From Kitasatospora sp. MAA19 (GTDB lineage: Bacteria > Actinomycetota > Actinomycetes > Streptomycetales > Streptomycetaceae), in NCBI RefSeq assembly GCF_029894125.1, contig NZ_JARXYZ010000015.1, forward strand, positions 124,001 through 188,000: a stretch of DNA of 64,000 bases, read 5' to 3'. Shown here piece by piece: positions 23,808 to 32,155 of the stretch. The notes below the pieces were generated by a model. That model was not told where the DNA came from. It did no database searches and saw only the letters and a program-made list of their open reading frames with translations. The position numbers and the translations under genes were made by a program. Positions within the stretch are counted from its first letter, which is position 1. Each line of letters begins with the position of its first letter.

Positions 23808-23828
23808 CCTGTGACCTGGGGTCACAGG
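23808..23828. promoter_or_regulatory. 21-bp perfect palindrome before the MFS gene
   Basis: CCTGTGACC and its complement GGTCACAGG are separated by TGG (23808-23816, 23820-23828), 135 bp upstream of the MFS start and 48 bp after the FBP relic. Size and symmetry fit a regulator operator; a terminator of the relic is the alternative. Confidence 0.5.
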
Positions 23829-23962
23829 ATCACCGCCTGTCTGGCTGGCCGCGGGGGTCGTCCGCAGGATGACCGCATCGGACTCCCGTCATCCACCGCG
23901 GCCGCTTCCGCCTGCCGTCCGAGGGCCCGGCCGCGCCCTCGCACGACAAGGTGGTGATCGCT

Positions 23963-25219
23963 GTGAGCAGCATCTCCGACCCGCCCCTGCCCGACCGGAC
24001 CGAGGACGTCCCGCCCCTGGCACCGTCGGCACAGACCTTCGACCGGTGGCGCTACGCCGGAGTGTTCGTCCTGTTGTTCCTGTTCGGCACGGAGACCTTC
24101 CTGGTGTCGCCGTTGCTGCCGACCATCGCGGACTCGATCCACACCAGCGAGGCGGCCGCCGCCTCCAGCGTCACCGCCTACGTGCTGGTGTACGCCGTGG
24201 CGGCGCCCTTCCTCGGGCTGCTGAGTGACCGGTTCGGCCGCCGCCGCACCCTCGTCGCCGGCACCCTGTTGTTCGTCCTGTCGAACGCGGCGGCTGCCCT
24301 CTCCACCGACCTGACCCTGCTGGTCGTCTCCCGCGCGGTGGCCGGACTGGCGGCGGCCGCGGCCGGGCCGGCGATCTGGGCGCACATCGCGGAGACCGCG
24401 CCGGACGCGGTGCGCGGCCGGGCGCTCGGCCTGGGCATGGCGCTGTTCTCCTGCGGGCAGGTGATCGGCGTGCCGCTCGGCGGCTTCCTCGCCGGGCTGG
24501 CCGGCTGGCGGTCGGCGTTCTGGGCGCTGACCATCGGCACCGCCGCGGCCGTGCCGCTGCTGCTGCGCCAGGTCCAGGGCCGTACGGCGCAGGCGGCCGC
24601 GCCGCAGGTGGGGGCGGTCCGGGCGATCCTGGCGGGCTGGGCCGACCCGGCGCTGCGCCGCGCCCTGCTGGTCAACACGGTGTTCCACACGGCCAACCTG
24701 GGCGCGTACACCTTCCTCGGCGCGGTGCTGGTGCAGCGCTTCGACCTCTCGGTGGAGGCGCTCGGCCTGGTGGGCGTGCTGGTCGGTGCGGGCAGTCTGG
24801 TCGGCTCGCTGCTGGGCGGCCGGCTCGGTGACCGGGCCAGGACCGCCGGGCGCTCCGACCTGCCGCTGCTCCCGCTGTGGGGCGTCCTGCTGGCGGTCGG
24901 CATCGCGGTGGCGGCCAAGGGGCCGGGCCTGGTCCTCGCCCTGGCCGGGGTGGTGCTGTGGTTCCTGGCCTCGGGCGGCTTCGTGACGGACCAGCAGACG
25001 CTGGCCGGCACCATCGCCCCGGAGCTGCGTGCGACCTCCAGCGCCTGGCTGACCTCGACCATGTACGCGGGCACCGGCCTCGGCGCCTGGGCGGTCGGCG
25101 CGTTCGGCAGTGTCTCGGACGGAACCCTGCTGGTGGGCACCGGGCTCGCGGTGGTGGCCGCGCTCGGCGCGCTGGCGGTCAGCATCGGCCTGCGCCGGAC
25201 CACCGCCCCGGACGCCTGA
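23963..25219 (+). CDS. MFS transporter, DHA1-type (drug/metabolite efflux)
   Basis: Membrane transporter of about 418 residues with 12 predicted helices. Motif A after helix 2 reads GLLSDRFGRRRTL, and motif C-like glycine-rich helix 5 (SCGQVIGVPLGGFLAG) marks an antiporter of the DHA1 class. GTG at 23963 fits an AAGGTGG eight bases upstream; GTG at 23951 is an alternative. It is convergent with the XRE regulator gene. Substrate unknown. Confidence 0.9.
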   Translation: MSSISDPPLPDRTEDVPPLAPSAQTFDRWRYAGVFVLLFLFGTETFLVSPLLPTIADSIHTSEAAAASSVTAYVLVYAVAAPFLGLLSDRFGRRRTLVAGTLLFVLSNAAAALSTDLTLLVVSRAVAGLAAAAAGPAIWAHIAETAPDAVRGRALGLGMALFSCGQVIGVPLGGFLAGLAGWRSAFWALTIGTAAAVPLLLRQVQGRTAQAAAPQVGAVRAILAGWADPALRRALLVNTVFHTANLGAYTFLGAVLVQRFDLSVEALGLVGVLVGAGSLVGSLLGGRLGDRARTAGRSDLPLLPLWGVLLAVGIAVAAKGPGLVLALAGVVLWFLASGGFVTDQQTLAGTIAPELRATSSAWLTSTMYAGTGLGAWAVGAFGSVSDGTLLVGTGLAVVAALGALAVSIGLRRTTAPDA

Positions 25220-25222
25220 CGC

Positions 25223-25248
25223 CGGGGCGCGGGGAGCTCCACGCCCCG
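25223..25248. terminator. Short hairpin between convergent MFS and XRE genes
   Basis: CGGGGCG (25223-25229) and CGCCCCG (25242-25248) form a 7-bp stem 4 bases after the MFS stop and 22 bases after the XRE stop; usable from both sides. Confidence 0.5.
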
Positions 25249-25269
25249 CAGCCCCGTCCGGCCGACGGC

Positions 25270-26145
25270 TCAGCCGACCCGGCGCTCCTCCTCCGCGCCG
25301 CCGACCGCGCGCAACGGATGCTCGACCAGTTCGGACATCCGGGCCCGGTCGGCGGCGTCGGCCGGAGTGAACAGCAGCACCATCGCGGTCGGGTCGTCCA
25401 CCGGGTGGAAGGACGACAGGGTCAGCCGGACCGGACCGAGTCCGGCCGGCTCGACGGTGACGGTACGGACGGTCAGCTCCGCCACCGAGTGGCACCCCCA
25501 CCAGTGGCGGAGCTCCGGTGCGTCCTCGTCCAGGTGCCGGTACACCTCGCCGGTGCGGGGATCGGCCAGGGCCGGGCCGGCCTGGGCCCGGAAGTGCTGG
25601 AAGACGTTCATCGCGAGCGGTTCCCAGTCGTGGAACACCGCGCGCAGCCGCCGGTCGGCGGCCATCACCCACATCAGGTTGCGCCGGTCGGCGGGGACGC
25701 ACTCGGGCGAGCCCCAGAGCGCGGCCCAGGCGGCGTTCCACCCGAGCAGGTCGAAGTGGCGGTCGAGCAGGACGGCCGGGCTGGTGGGCCAGGAGTCCAG
25801 GACCGGCCGGATGACCTCGGCGAGCCGGCCGGTGTTCTTCGCGGCGACGGCCGGTGTCGGCTCGTGGTAGCCGGCCAGGCGCATGGCGTGCCGCAGTCCG
25901 GCCGCGTCCAGCCGCAGCACGCGGGCGATCGCCTCCAGCACCTGCCGGGAGGCGGTGACCCGCCCCTGCTCCACCCAGGTGTACCAGGCCAGGCCGACGC
26001 CGGAGAGCGAGGCGACCTCCTCGCGGCGCAGGCCGGGGGTGCGGCGGCGGGTGGTGGCGGTGAGGCCGACGTCGGAGGGCTTGAGGAGTTCGCGGTGGGC
26101 GCGCAGGAAGGCGCCGAGTTCCCGTCCGGCGGGGGGAGTTGACAC
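25270..26145 (-). CDS. XRE-family regulator with MmyB-like ligand domain
   Basis: Regulator of 291 residues. The N-terminal HTH is of the actinobacterial type (RRRTPGLRREEVASLSGVGL, then WYTWVEQGR), followed by a PAS-like MmyB C-terminal domain (LLGWNAAWAALWG, RNLMWVMAADRRLRAVFHDW, RHWWGCHSVAEL). Family members sense small ligands, often fatty-acyl compounds. GTG at 26145 has GGAG just upstream. It is convergent with the MFS gene, which it may control, and its upstream region separates it from the amidotransferase operon. Confidence 0.9.
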   Translation of the reverse strand: MSTPPAGRELGAFLRAHRELLKPSDVGLTATTRRRTPGLRREEVASLSGVGLAWYTWVEQGRVTASRQVLEAIARVLRLDAAGLRHAMRLAGYHEPTPAVAAKNTGRLAEVIRPVLDSWPTSPAVLLDRHFDLLGWNAAWAALWGSPECVPADRRNLMWVMAADRRLRAVFHDWEPLAMNVFQHFRAQAGPALADPRTGEVYRHLDEDAPELRHWWGCHSVAELTVRTVTVEPAGLGPVRLTLSSFHPVDDPTAMVLLFTPADAADRARMSELVEHPLRAVGGAEEERRVG

Positions 26146-26268
26146 GGTTGGAGCTCCTCGGCCGTGGTCGGTGCTGTCGGGTTCGGGCGTGCGGGTCGGG
26201 GCTTGTCCGAGAGGTCGCTTCGCATCGACGCACGGGGTGCCGGACAAGCCCTGGCACCAGCGTAGGCG

Positions 26269-26305
26269 TAGCCCGCCGTTCACCCCAGGGGTGAGCGGCG
26301 GGCTA
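26269..26305 (-). terminator. Terminator of the HpaB/AsnB operon
   Basis: Near-perfect 37-bp palindrome: TAGCCCGCCG and TCACCCC arms around a single A, with one mismatch, 9 bp after the methyltransferase stop (26315). Another 11-bp inverted repeat GGGCTTGTCCG / CGGACAAGCCC lies at 26199-26251 in the leader of the XRE gene. Confidence 0.75.
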
Positions 26306-26314
26306 CACATGCTG

Positions 26315-27157
26315 TTAACGAGACGTCAGCTCCCAGAGCCGGACCGGCATGTGGCTGACGTGGCCGCGCTCCTGCTGCCGGCGCCAGGCGCTCTCGCCGA
26401 CGGAACGGAAGAAGGCCGCTCGCTGGTCCGCCGGAACCAGGCGGCTGTAGTAGTCGCCGAAGGTGGCGGCGTGGAAGTGCTCGTACCGGGCGGCGCCGTC
26501 GACGGTGACGACGGCGTCGCGCTCCAGGTGGCCGGCGACCTCGAGGTGCGGGCCGAGCACCGCCGTGAGGTCCTCGACGGTCCTGGTCCGGGTCGCGATC
26601 GGCAGCACCCCGCCGCGTTCGAGGACGCCGGGAACCTCGTCGTACGGGGTGCCGAGGGCGACCAGGGCGTCGCGGACCAGCTCGTCCTCGCCGCCGAGGC
26701 CGTGCTCGTCCCGGGCCGGGTGGTAGGTGGTGAGCAGGAACCGGCCGCCGGGGGCCAGGTGCGCGGCGGCCCAGGCGAAGATCCGCGCCTCGTCCGGGTA
26801 CAGCCAGTGCAGCACCGAGGTCTGGGTGATCACCTCGGCCCGGAACGGCAGCGGCTCGGGCACGGTGAGGTCGGCCCGGTGCAGGGCGACCCGGTCGCCG
26901 TACGGCCGGAGCCGGGCGGCGGCCTCGGCGATGCGGTGTTCGGAGCGCTCCAGGCCGACGGCGCGCCGCAGGGAGGGGAAGCGTTCCAGCGCGGACTGCA
27001 GCAACTGGCCGATCCCGCTGCCGAGGTCGATCAGGGACTCGGGGGCACCGGTGACCTGGTCGAGCACCCAGTCGCGGTCCTGGACCTGGCGCAGCCGGCT
27101 GGCGTCGGCGTACCCCGCGAGGGTACGGGCCTGGATCTCGACGGCGGACGTGCTCAC
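26315..27157 (-). CDS. Class I SAM-dependent methyltransferase (Tam-like)
   Basis: Methyltransferase of 280 residues and last gene of the amidotransferase operon. The SAM loop is LIDLGSGIGQLLQSAL, the acidic strand-2 end is GLERSEHRIAEAA, and the post-II segment is ITQTSVLHWLYPDEARIF, resembling trans-aconitate methyltransferase-like small-molecule enzymes. GTG start overlaps the HpaB-type gene stop (GTGA). It probably methylates an oxygen or nitrogen on the product of the monooxygenase; the position is unknown. Confidence 0.85.
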   Translation of the reverse strand: MSTSAVEIQARTLAGYADASRLRQVQDRDWVLDQVTGAPESLIDLGSGIGQLLQSALERFPSLRRAVGLERSEHRIAEAAARLRPYGDRVALHRADLTVPEPLPFRAEVITQTSVLHWLYPDEARIFAWAAAHLAPGGRFLLTTYHPARDEHGLGGEDELVRDALVALGTPYDEVPGVLERGGVLPIATRTRTVEDLTAVLGPHLEVAGHLERDAVVTVDGAARYEHFHAATFGDYYSRLVPADQRAAFFRSVGESAWRRQQERGHVSHMPVRLWELTSR

Positions 27158-28728
27158 GGCTGCTTCTCCTCGACGGTGGCGGGCTGTGCGGTGGACGGCT
27201 GTGCGGTGGCGGACTGTTGTGCGGCGGGCTGGTGTGCCGCGGGCTGCTCCGCGGCGGTCCCGTCGACCAGCTGCAGCAGCCGCTCGCGGGCGGCGCTCTG
27301 GTCGTAGCGCTTGAAGATGTTGATCCGGTTGCGGGCCAGGTCGCCCCGGTGCACGTACTCGTAGAGGTCCTGGCGCTGCCCGAAGCCGTCGCCGGTCAGC
27401 TCCCAGGCGATCCGGAACAGCCGGGACTTGCGTTCGGCGTCGATGTCCCGGCCGCGCATGTAGCGGTCCAGGTGCGGGCGCAGCCGGGGGTTGGCGAGGT
27501 CGCCGGCGGTGGGCTGGATGAGCAGCCCCGAGGCGCCGATCCGGCGGACGATCTCGACCGCGCTGCCGGCCACCTCGGCCGACCAGACCCGGGAGGCCGC
27601 CGTGTCGCCGGGGGCGAACAGACCGCCGTCGGTGACGCCGCCGCGGGCTTCGGCGGCGTCCAGGAAGTACTCGGTCAGCTCGGCGTACCCGGCGAGCCGC
27701 CCGAGGTCCTCCTGGATGTTGCGGAAGCCGTCGACGCCGATCGACTCGGCGACCAGGGTGGCGCCGGCGAGCAGGGTCCGCAGCCGTTCGCGGTAGCGGA
27801 TGTGGCCGACGTAGGCGCTCCAGGCGTTGATCCGGCCGAGGCCGGTCCGCGCCAGGTCCGCGTTGCGCAGCAGGAAGACGCGGTCCCAGGGCACCAGGAC
27901 GTCGTCGAAGAAGAGCATCGCGTCCTGCTCGTCGAACCGCGCGCCGAGCGGGTGGGCGTGGCCCCAGGAGGCGCTGCCGAGCGGTTCGCGGGCGAGGGTG
28001 ATCAGTCCGGGGGTGTTGAGCGGCAGCGCGAACCAGACCACGAACTCCTCGCCCCGGCCCTCGGTGAACGAGGCCGAGAGGTAGACCAGCACCTCGTGGG
28101 CGAGCGGGGCGAGCGTGGTGAGCTGTTTGGCGCCGCGCACCACGATGCCCTTGTCGTTCTCCGCCAGGACGCGCAGGGCGAGGTCGGGGTCGTCCAGCGG
28201 GTTGGCGGAGCGGTCGATCTGGGGGTCGCCGAGGGCGTGCGACAGGACCAGGTCGTTGGTGGCGCAGTGGCGGTACCACGCCTCGGCGTTGGCGCCGAAG
28301 CGCGGGTCGGCCTCGGCCAGCCGGTGCCGGAAGTCGTAGACGCCGACGGCGATCGAGGCCATGAAGGCGGGCGAGCGGCCCTGCTGTCCGAGCGCCTCGG
28401 CGTGCCACAACTCGGCGCTCCGGCGCTGGACCCGGAGGTCCTCCAGGGTGCGCGGGGGCTGGTAGGCACGGGCCAGCCGCAGGCCGCTGTCCGGGTCCTC
28501 CCAGGTCAGCAGGGAGCGGTGGGCGGGGTCGTGCTGGAGGTCGAGCAGGCGGGCCAGCTCGTCCACGGCCGGGCGGAACGCGGGGTGCTCGGCGGGGTTC
28601 GCGATGCGCTGACCGTCGAGGTAGAGCTCGCGGCCGTCGTCCAGTTCGGCCCGGTACCGGTCGCCGGTCAGCAGGCCGCGGGCGGTGGCGGGCGCGCCGC
28701 GACCGGGGATGGTGTCCAGCAGTGTCAT
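27154..28728 (-). CDS. HpaB-family FADH2-dependent monooxygenase
   Basis: Oxygenase of 524 residues in the 4-hydroxyphenylacetate 3-monooxygenase family (acyl-CoA-dehydrogenase fold). Recognisable stretches: NDLVLSHALGDPQIDRS, DKGIVVRGAKQLTTLAPLAHE, and VPWDRVFLLRN, all matching HpaB landmarks; usual length is about 480-520. The last 35 residues are Ala/Gln/Pro/Thr-rich and look like a flexible tail. Family members hydroxylate phenols, and some members act on amines or halo-phenols. ATG at 28728 overlaps the flavin reductase stop (ATGA), fitting a two-component oxygenase in which the reductase supplies FADH2. Confidence 0.85.
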   Translation of the reverse strand: MTLLDTIPGRGAPATARGLLTGDRYRAELDDGRELYLDGQRIANPAEHPAFRPAVDELARLLDLQHDPAHRSLLTWEDPDSGLRLARAYQPPRTLEDLRVQRRSAELWHAEALGQQGRSPAFMASIAVGVYDFRHRLAEADPRFGANAEAWYRHCATNDLVLSHALGDPQIDRSANPLDDPDLALRVLAENDKGIVVRGAKQLTTLAPLAHEVLVYLSASFTEGRGEEFVVWFALPLNTPGLITLAREPLGSASWGHAHPLGARFDEQDAMLFFDDVLVPWDRVFLLRNADLARTGLGRINAWSAYVGHIRYRERLRTLLAGATLVAESIGVDGFRNIQEDLGRLAGYAELTEYFLDAAEARGGVTDGGLFAPGDTAASRVWSAEVAGSAVEIVRRIGASGLLIQPTAGDLANPRLRPHLDRYMRGRDIDAERKSRLFRIAWELTGDGFGQRQDLYEYVHRGDLARNRINIFKRYDQSAARERLLQLVDGTAAEQPAAHQPAAQQSATAQPSTAQPATVEEKQP

Positions 28729-29282
28729 GCGCCAACTCCGGTTGTGTTCAAGGGGGTCGGGGCCAGTACGCGGTACTGGCCGTCGTGGTAGAGCAGGGGG
28801 TCGCCGGCACCTCGGTCCGCCGCGGCGACCCGGCCGACCAGGATGGTGTGGTCGCCGCCGGGGAGGGTGCCGTGCAGCCCGCAGTCGAACCAGGCCAGGG
28901 CGTCCTCGACGAGCGGGGCGCCGGTGGCCACGGTCCGCATCGGCACCGCGGTGAACCCGCCGAGCGCACGCCCCGCCCCGGGGGTGGCGAACCGCCGGGC
29001 CACACTCGGCTGACGGTCCGTCAACACCGAGAGGCCGAACCGTCCGGAGGCGCGGACCGCGGCCACGAGCGGGCTGCGCCGACTGACCGCGACGGTGACC
29101 AGCAGCGGGTCGAGGGAGAGGGTGCTGAAGGAGGAGACCGTCTTGGCGAAGACCTCCTCGCCCGCGCGGGTGGTGACCACCGCGACCCCGGTGGTCCAGC
29201 CGCGGGAGGCGGCCCGGAAGGCCTCCTCGGCGGCCTGCGCGGTGGCCTTCGCCGTGGTCGCGGTCGGGGCGGAGCCGCTCAT
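28725..29282 (-). CDS. Flavin reductase (HpaC-like)
   Basis: NAD(P)H:flavin reductase of 185 residues with the FMN-binding split-barrel fold: FRAASRGWTTGVAVVTTRAG, KTVSSFSTLSLDPLLVTV, FGLSVLT, and the closing GGDHTILVGRVAAADR. ATG at 29282 overlaps the AsnB stop (ATGA), and its own stop overlaps the HpaB-type start. Gives reduced flavin to the adjacent monooxygenase and possibly to the two luciferase-like enzymes 10 kb away (inference). Confidence 0.9.
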   Translation of the reverse strand: MSGSAPTATTAKATAQAAEEAFRAASRGWTTGVAVVTTRAGEEVFAKTVSSFSTLSLDPLLVTVAVSRRSPLVAAVRASGRFGLSVLTDRQPSVARRFATPGAGRALGGFTAVPMRTVATGAPLVEDALAWFDCGLHGTLPGGDHTILVGRVAAADRGAGDPLLYHDGQYRVLAPTPLNTTGVGA

Positions 29283-31114
29283 CGCAGCGCCACCCGGTAG
29301 GCGCGCAGCCACTCGTCGACCTGGACCAGGTGGTCGAGGCCGCCGACCGGGTTCGGCGCGGTGCGCGGGCTGGGCAACGGCCGGCCCTCGGCGAGCAGTC
29401 TGCGGACCGACTCCCGGTCCACCAGCTCGAAGACCGGCGCGTTCGGGTCGGCCAGCAGCTCGTTCGCCCGGGCCGTGAGCACCTCCGTGTAGCGGACGGC
29501 CGGGGTGGACGGGTAGCCGCTCTTGGGCCGGTCGGTGACCTGCGGCGGGAGCAGGTCCCGGACGGCGTCCCGGAGCAGTCCCTTGGCCCGCCCCTCAGGC
29601 GCCTTGAGCGCCCACGGGACGTTCCAGAGGTACTCCACCAGGCGGTGGTCGCAGAACGGCACCCGGACCTCCAGGCCGACCGACATCGACACCCGGTCCA
29701 CCCGGTCCAGCAGCGGCGGGAGCCAGCGGGTGAGCGCGAGGTGGAAGACCTCGCGGATCCGCGCGTCGCCGGCCGGCTCGCCGGGCAGGCGCGACACCTC
29801 GCCGAGCGAGCGGTGGTACGCGGCGGCGGTGTACTCCTCGGGGCGCACCTCGGCCCGGACGTCCGGGCGCAGCAGGTCCGCCGGCGTGGCCTTGCCGTGC
29901 AGCCACGGGAAGGTCGGCGCGTGGACGGCGGCCGCGTCGTGGAAGTACGGGTAGCCGCCGAAGATCTCGTCCGCGGCCTCCCCGGAGAGCGCGACCGTGG
30001 AGCGCCGCCGCACCTCGCGGAAGAGCAGGTGCAGCGAGGCGTCCATCTCGCCCCAGCCGGGCCGGTCCCGGGCGCGCAGGACCGCGTCCCGGGCGTCCAG
30101 CAGGTCGTCGTCGGGCACCAGCACGGTGGTGTGCAGGGTGCCGATGTGCTCGGCGGCGGCGGCCACGTAGGGGGCGTCGCGGGTGGTCCGCCAGGCGTCC
30201 GGGGTGCGGTCGGCGCTGCCGGGGAAGTCCACCGAGAAGCTGGCGATCTTCCCCTGGCCGGCGCGCTCGCGGGCGGTCGCGGCCAGTGCGGTGACCGCAC
30301 TCGAGTCGACGCCGCCGGAGAGCAGGGTGCACAGCGGCACGTCGCTGATCAGCTGCCGCTCGACGGCGTCCGCGAGCAGCTCCCGGACGGTCCGGCGGGT
30401 GGTCCCGGCGTCGTCCCGGTGCTCGGCCGGCTCCAGCCGCCAGTACCGGAACTCACGGGTGGCGCCACGACCGACGACCACCAGGTGACCGGGCCGGACC
30501 TCGTGGAGTCCGCGGAAGATCCCGTGGCCGGCGCTCGGCGCGGCGGGCAGCGCGAACAGCTCGGCGATGCCCTCGGCGTCCAGTTCGGCGCGGAACAGCG
30601 GATTGGCGAGCACCGCCTTCGGCTCGGAGCCGAACAGCACCCCGGTGGGGTGGGCGTGCCAGTACAGCGGCTTGATGCCGAGGTGGTCGCGGACCAGCAG
30701 CAGCTCCTCGTACCGGGCGTCCCACAGGGCGTAGGCGAAGATGCCGTTGAACCTGGTCGGCGCGTCCTTGCCCCACTGGAGGTGGGCCCGCAGGACCACC
30801 TCGGTGTCCGAGCGGGTCCGGAAGACGTGCCCGAGGGCCTCCAACTGCGCGCGCAGCTCCCGGTGGTTGTAGAGCTCGCCGTTGTAGCAGAGGACGGCGC
30901 CGGCGTCCGGCCCCGGGCCGTCCGCGAGCGGCTGGGCGCCGCCGTCCAGGTCGATCACGGACAGCCGGCGGTGGCCGAACGCGGCGTGCCGGGAGAGCCA
31001 GACGCCGTCCGCGTCCGGGCCGCGGCAGGCCAGGGTGGCGGTCATCTCCCGGACCGTCTGCGCCTGGTGGCGCAGATCGGTGTCCCAGTCGATCCAGCCG
31101 GTGACGCCGCACAT
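29279..31114 (-). CDS. asnB: AsnB-type glutamine-dependent amidotransferase
   Basis: Glutamine-hydrolysing asparagine synthase-like enzyme of 611 residues. Cys2 (MCGVTGW) is the N-terminal glutaminase nucleophile; CRGPDADG, GHRRLSVIDL and YNGELYNH complete the class II amidotransferase domain. The synthetase domain has the ATP PP-loop LLSGGVDSSAV and VALSGEAADEIFGGY. In such operons AsnB homologues often form amides (or transfer other N-nucleophiles) on small molecules rather than make asparagine. It sits between the ATC-hydrolase-like gene (1-bp gap) and the flavin reductase (4-bp overlap), which supports a biosynthetic role. Confidence 0.9.
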   Translation of the reverse strand: MCGVTGWIDWDTDLRHQAQTVREMTATLACRGPDADGVWLSRHAAFGHRRLSVIDLDGGAQPLADGPGPDAGAVLCYNGELYNHRELRAQLEALGHVFRTRSDTEVVLRAHLQWGKDAPTRFNGIFAYALWDARYEELLLVRDHLGIKPLYWHAHPTGVLFGSEPKAVLANPLFRAELDAEGIAELFALPAAPSAGHGIFRGLHEVRPGHLVVVGRGATREFRYWRLEPAEHRDDAGTTRRTVRELLADAVERQLISDVPLCTLLSGGVDSSAVTALAATARERAGQGKIASFSVDFPGSADRTPDAWRTTRDAPYVAAAAEHIGTLHTTVLVPDDDLLDARDAVLRARDRPGWGEMDASLHLLFREVRRRSTVALSGEAADEIFGGYPYFHDAAAVHAPTFPWLHGKATPADLLRPDVRAEVRPEEYTAAAYHRSLGEVSRLPGEPAGDARIREVFHLALTRWLPPLLDRVDRVSMSVGLEVRVPFCDHRLVEYLWNVPWALKAPEGRAKGLLRDAVRDLLPPQVTDRPKSGYPSTPAVRYTEVLTARANELLADPNAPVFELVDRESVRRLLAEGRPLPSPRTAPNPVGGLDHLVQVDEWLRAYRVALR

Positions 31115-31115
31115 G

Positions 31116-31907
31116 TCAGGACTCCCCGGGTTCGTCGGTGGCGGCGGCGGGCTCGGCCACGGCGCTGGACTCCCAGCGGCAGCCGTGGCCGGTCGGGCCG
31201 CTGGTCAGGCGGTGCGCGGGCCGGTAGCCCTTGGCGCGGATGTTCGCGGAGAGCGCGTCGGTGCAGTACGTGCAGGGCGACGCGAGGGTCAGCTGGACGC
31301 CCGTACGACGGGCCTTCTCGCGGTAGTCCCAGATCGCGCAGTGCGTGATGGTGAGCGCCGCGCGCTCGGCGCCGGGCGGCGTGTCCTCGTCGAACTCGTA
31401 GTCCGAGCCGTACAGTTCGGCCTGCCGGGCGATCCGGTGGATCGGGTCGGCGGCGCCCCGGCCGCGGTCGGGTTCGACCTCGCGGTGCACCTCGGCATTG
31501 GACCGGGCCCAGTCCCCGAGCACCTCCTCGCCGTAGCGGAGCACGAGGAAACGTTCCATCAGAGCCTGGCCCCGGAAGAACACCCGCTGCCACTCGACCG
31601 CCCGGGCGTCCGGTCCGGGCAGGTCGGCGAAGAGCTCGGACTGCAGCACGAACCAGTCGGTGAGGTGGAGTTCGTTCCCGCGTGACACCAGGTACCGCGT
31701 CAACCCGGCCTCGGCCTCGTGCAGCCGCTGCCGCCAGAGCGCGGACCGCTCGGCGTCCGCCATCGCGCGGTACGGGGACCTCGGCTGCTCCGCGCCGGAG
31801 TTCCGGTCGTTCCCGGCGGCCAGCACCGCCGTGCGCGGGCCGGCCTCGGCACCCGCCGCACCTCCGGAGCCGATCGGATCGCCGACCCTGTCGGACACAC
31901 CCCCCAT
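31116..31907 (-). CDS. Cys-rich protein resembling L-2-amino-thiazoline-4-carboxylate hydrolase
   Basis: First gene of the operon, 263 residues. I see no exact family match; the best impression is the ATC-hydrolase-like family (PF14196), which opens a cysteine-derived thiazoline ring. The visible signature is a set of conserved-looking cysteines: ITHCAIWDY, LASPCTYCTDALSANI and GHGCRWES near the C-terminus, with His residues nearby. A Gly/Ala-rich stretch covers about residues 12-40. ATG at 31907 has GGGAGAAGG upstream; a later start near residue 49 (MADAERSALW) is possible. Just 1 bp separates it from asnB. Function is not established. Confidence 0.5.
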   Translation of the reverse strand: MGGVSDRVGDPIGSGGAAGAEAGPRTAVLAAGNDRNSGAEQPRSPYRAMADAERSALWRQRLHEAEAGLTRYLVSRGNELHLTDWFVLQSELFADLPGPDARAVEWQRVFFRGQALMERFLVLRYGEEVLGDWARSNAEVHREVEPDRGRGAADPIHRIARQAELYGSDYEFDEDTPPGAERAALTITHCAIWDYREKARRTGVQLTLASPCTYCTDALSANIRAKGYRPAHRLTSGPTGHGCRWESSAVAEPAAATDEPGES

Positions 31908-31929
31908 CGGGCCTTCTCCCTTCGGCTGA

Positions 31930-31946
31930 ACGGTCCGTCGGACCGT
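31930..31946. promoter_or_regulatory. 17-bp perfect palindrome before the ATC-like/AsnB operon
   Basis: ACGGTCCG-T-CGGACCGT lies 23 bp upstream of the first ATG of the operon, in the likely promoter/leader. Probable operator; the LuxR protein encoded next door is one candidate ligand, a distant TetR-type protein another. Confidence 0.55.
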
Positions 31947-32078
31947 CGTGTCGTCGTCGTTCCCGCCACGCTACGGAGCGGGGCGTGCGCCCCGGTAGCC
32001 CCGAACGGCGCCGCTCAGGCCCCCGATCGTCGCCTCGCGGATGCTCCGAAGGTCACCCCCGCAAGGGCGCCGGGACAC

Positions 32079-32121
32079 GCCGGAGGGCGGGCCCCGCGTG
32101 CCGCGGGACCCGCCCTCCGGC
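32079..32121 (-). terminator. Terminator of the LuxR gene
   Basis: 13-bp perfect stem GCCGGAGGGCGGG (32079-32091) / CCCGCCCTCCGGC (32109-32121), inner CCCGCG/CGCGGG pairing, 35 bp after the LuxR stop and before the operon it may control. Confidence 0.7.
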
Positions 32122-32155
32122 GGTGCGTGGGGACCTGTCTTCGGCCGGACAGGCT

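Noticed and set aside
26199-26251. GGGCTTGTCCG/CGGACAAGCCC inverted repeat as a riboswitch
   Set aside because: A single 11-bp stem with a 31-base loop and no conserved riboswitch core; may be an operator or structured leader of the XRE gene.
27154-30300. 1048-codon frame joining AsnB and HpaB
   Set aside because: The HpaB-type gene has its own ATG with Shine-Dalgarno; the upstream extension is a shifted frame of asnB and the flavin reductase.
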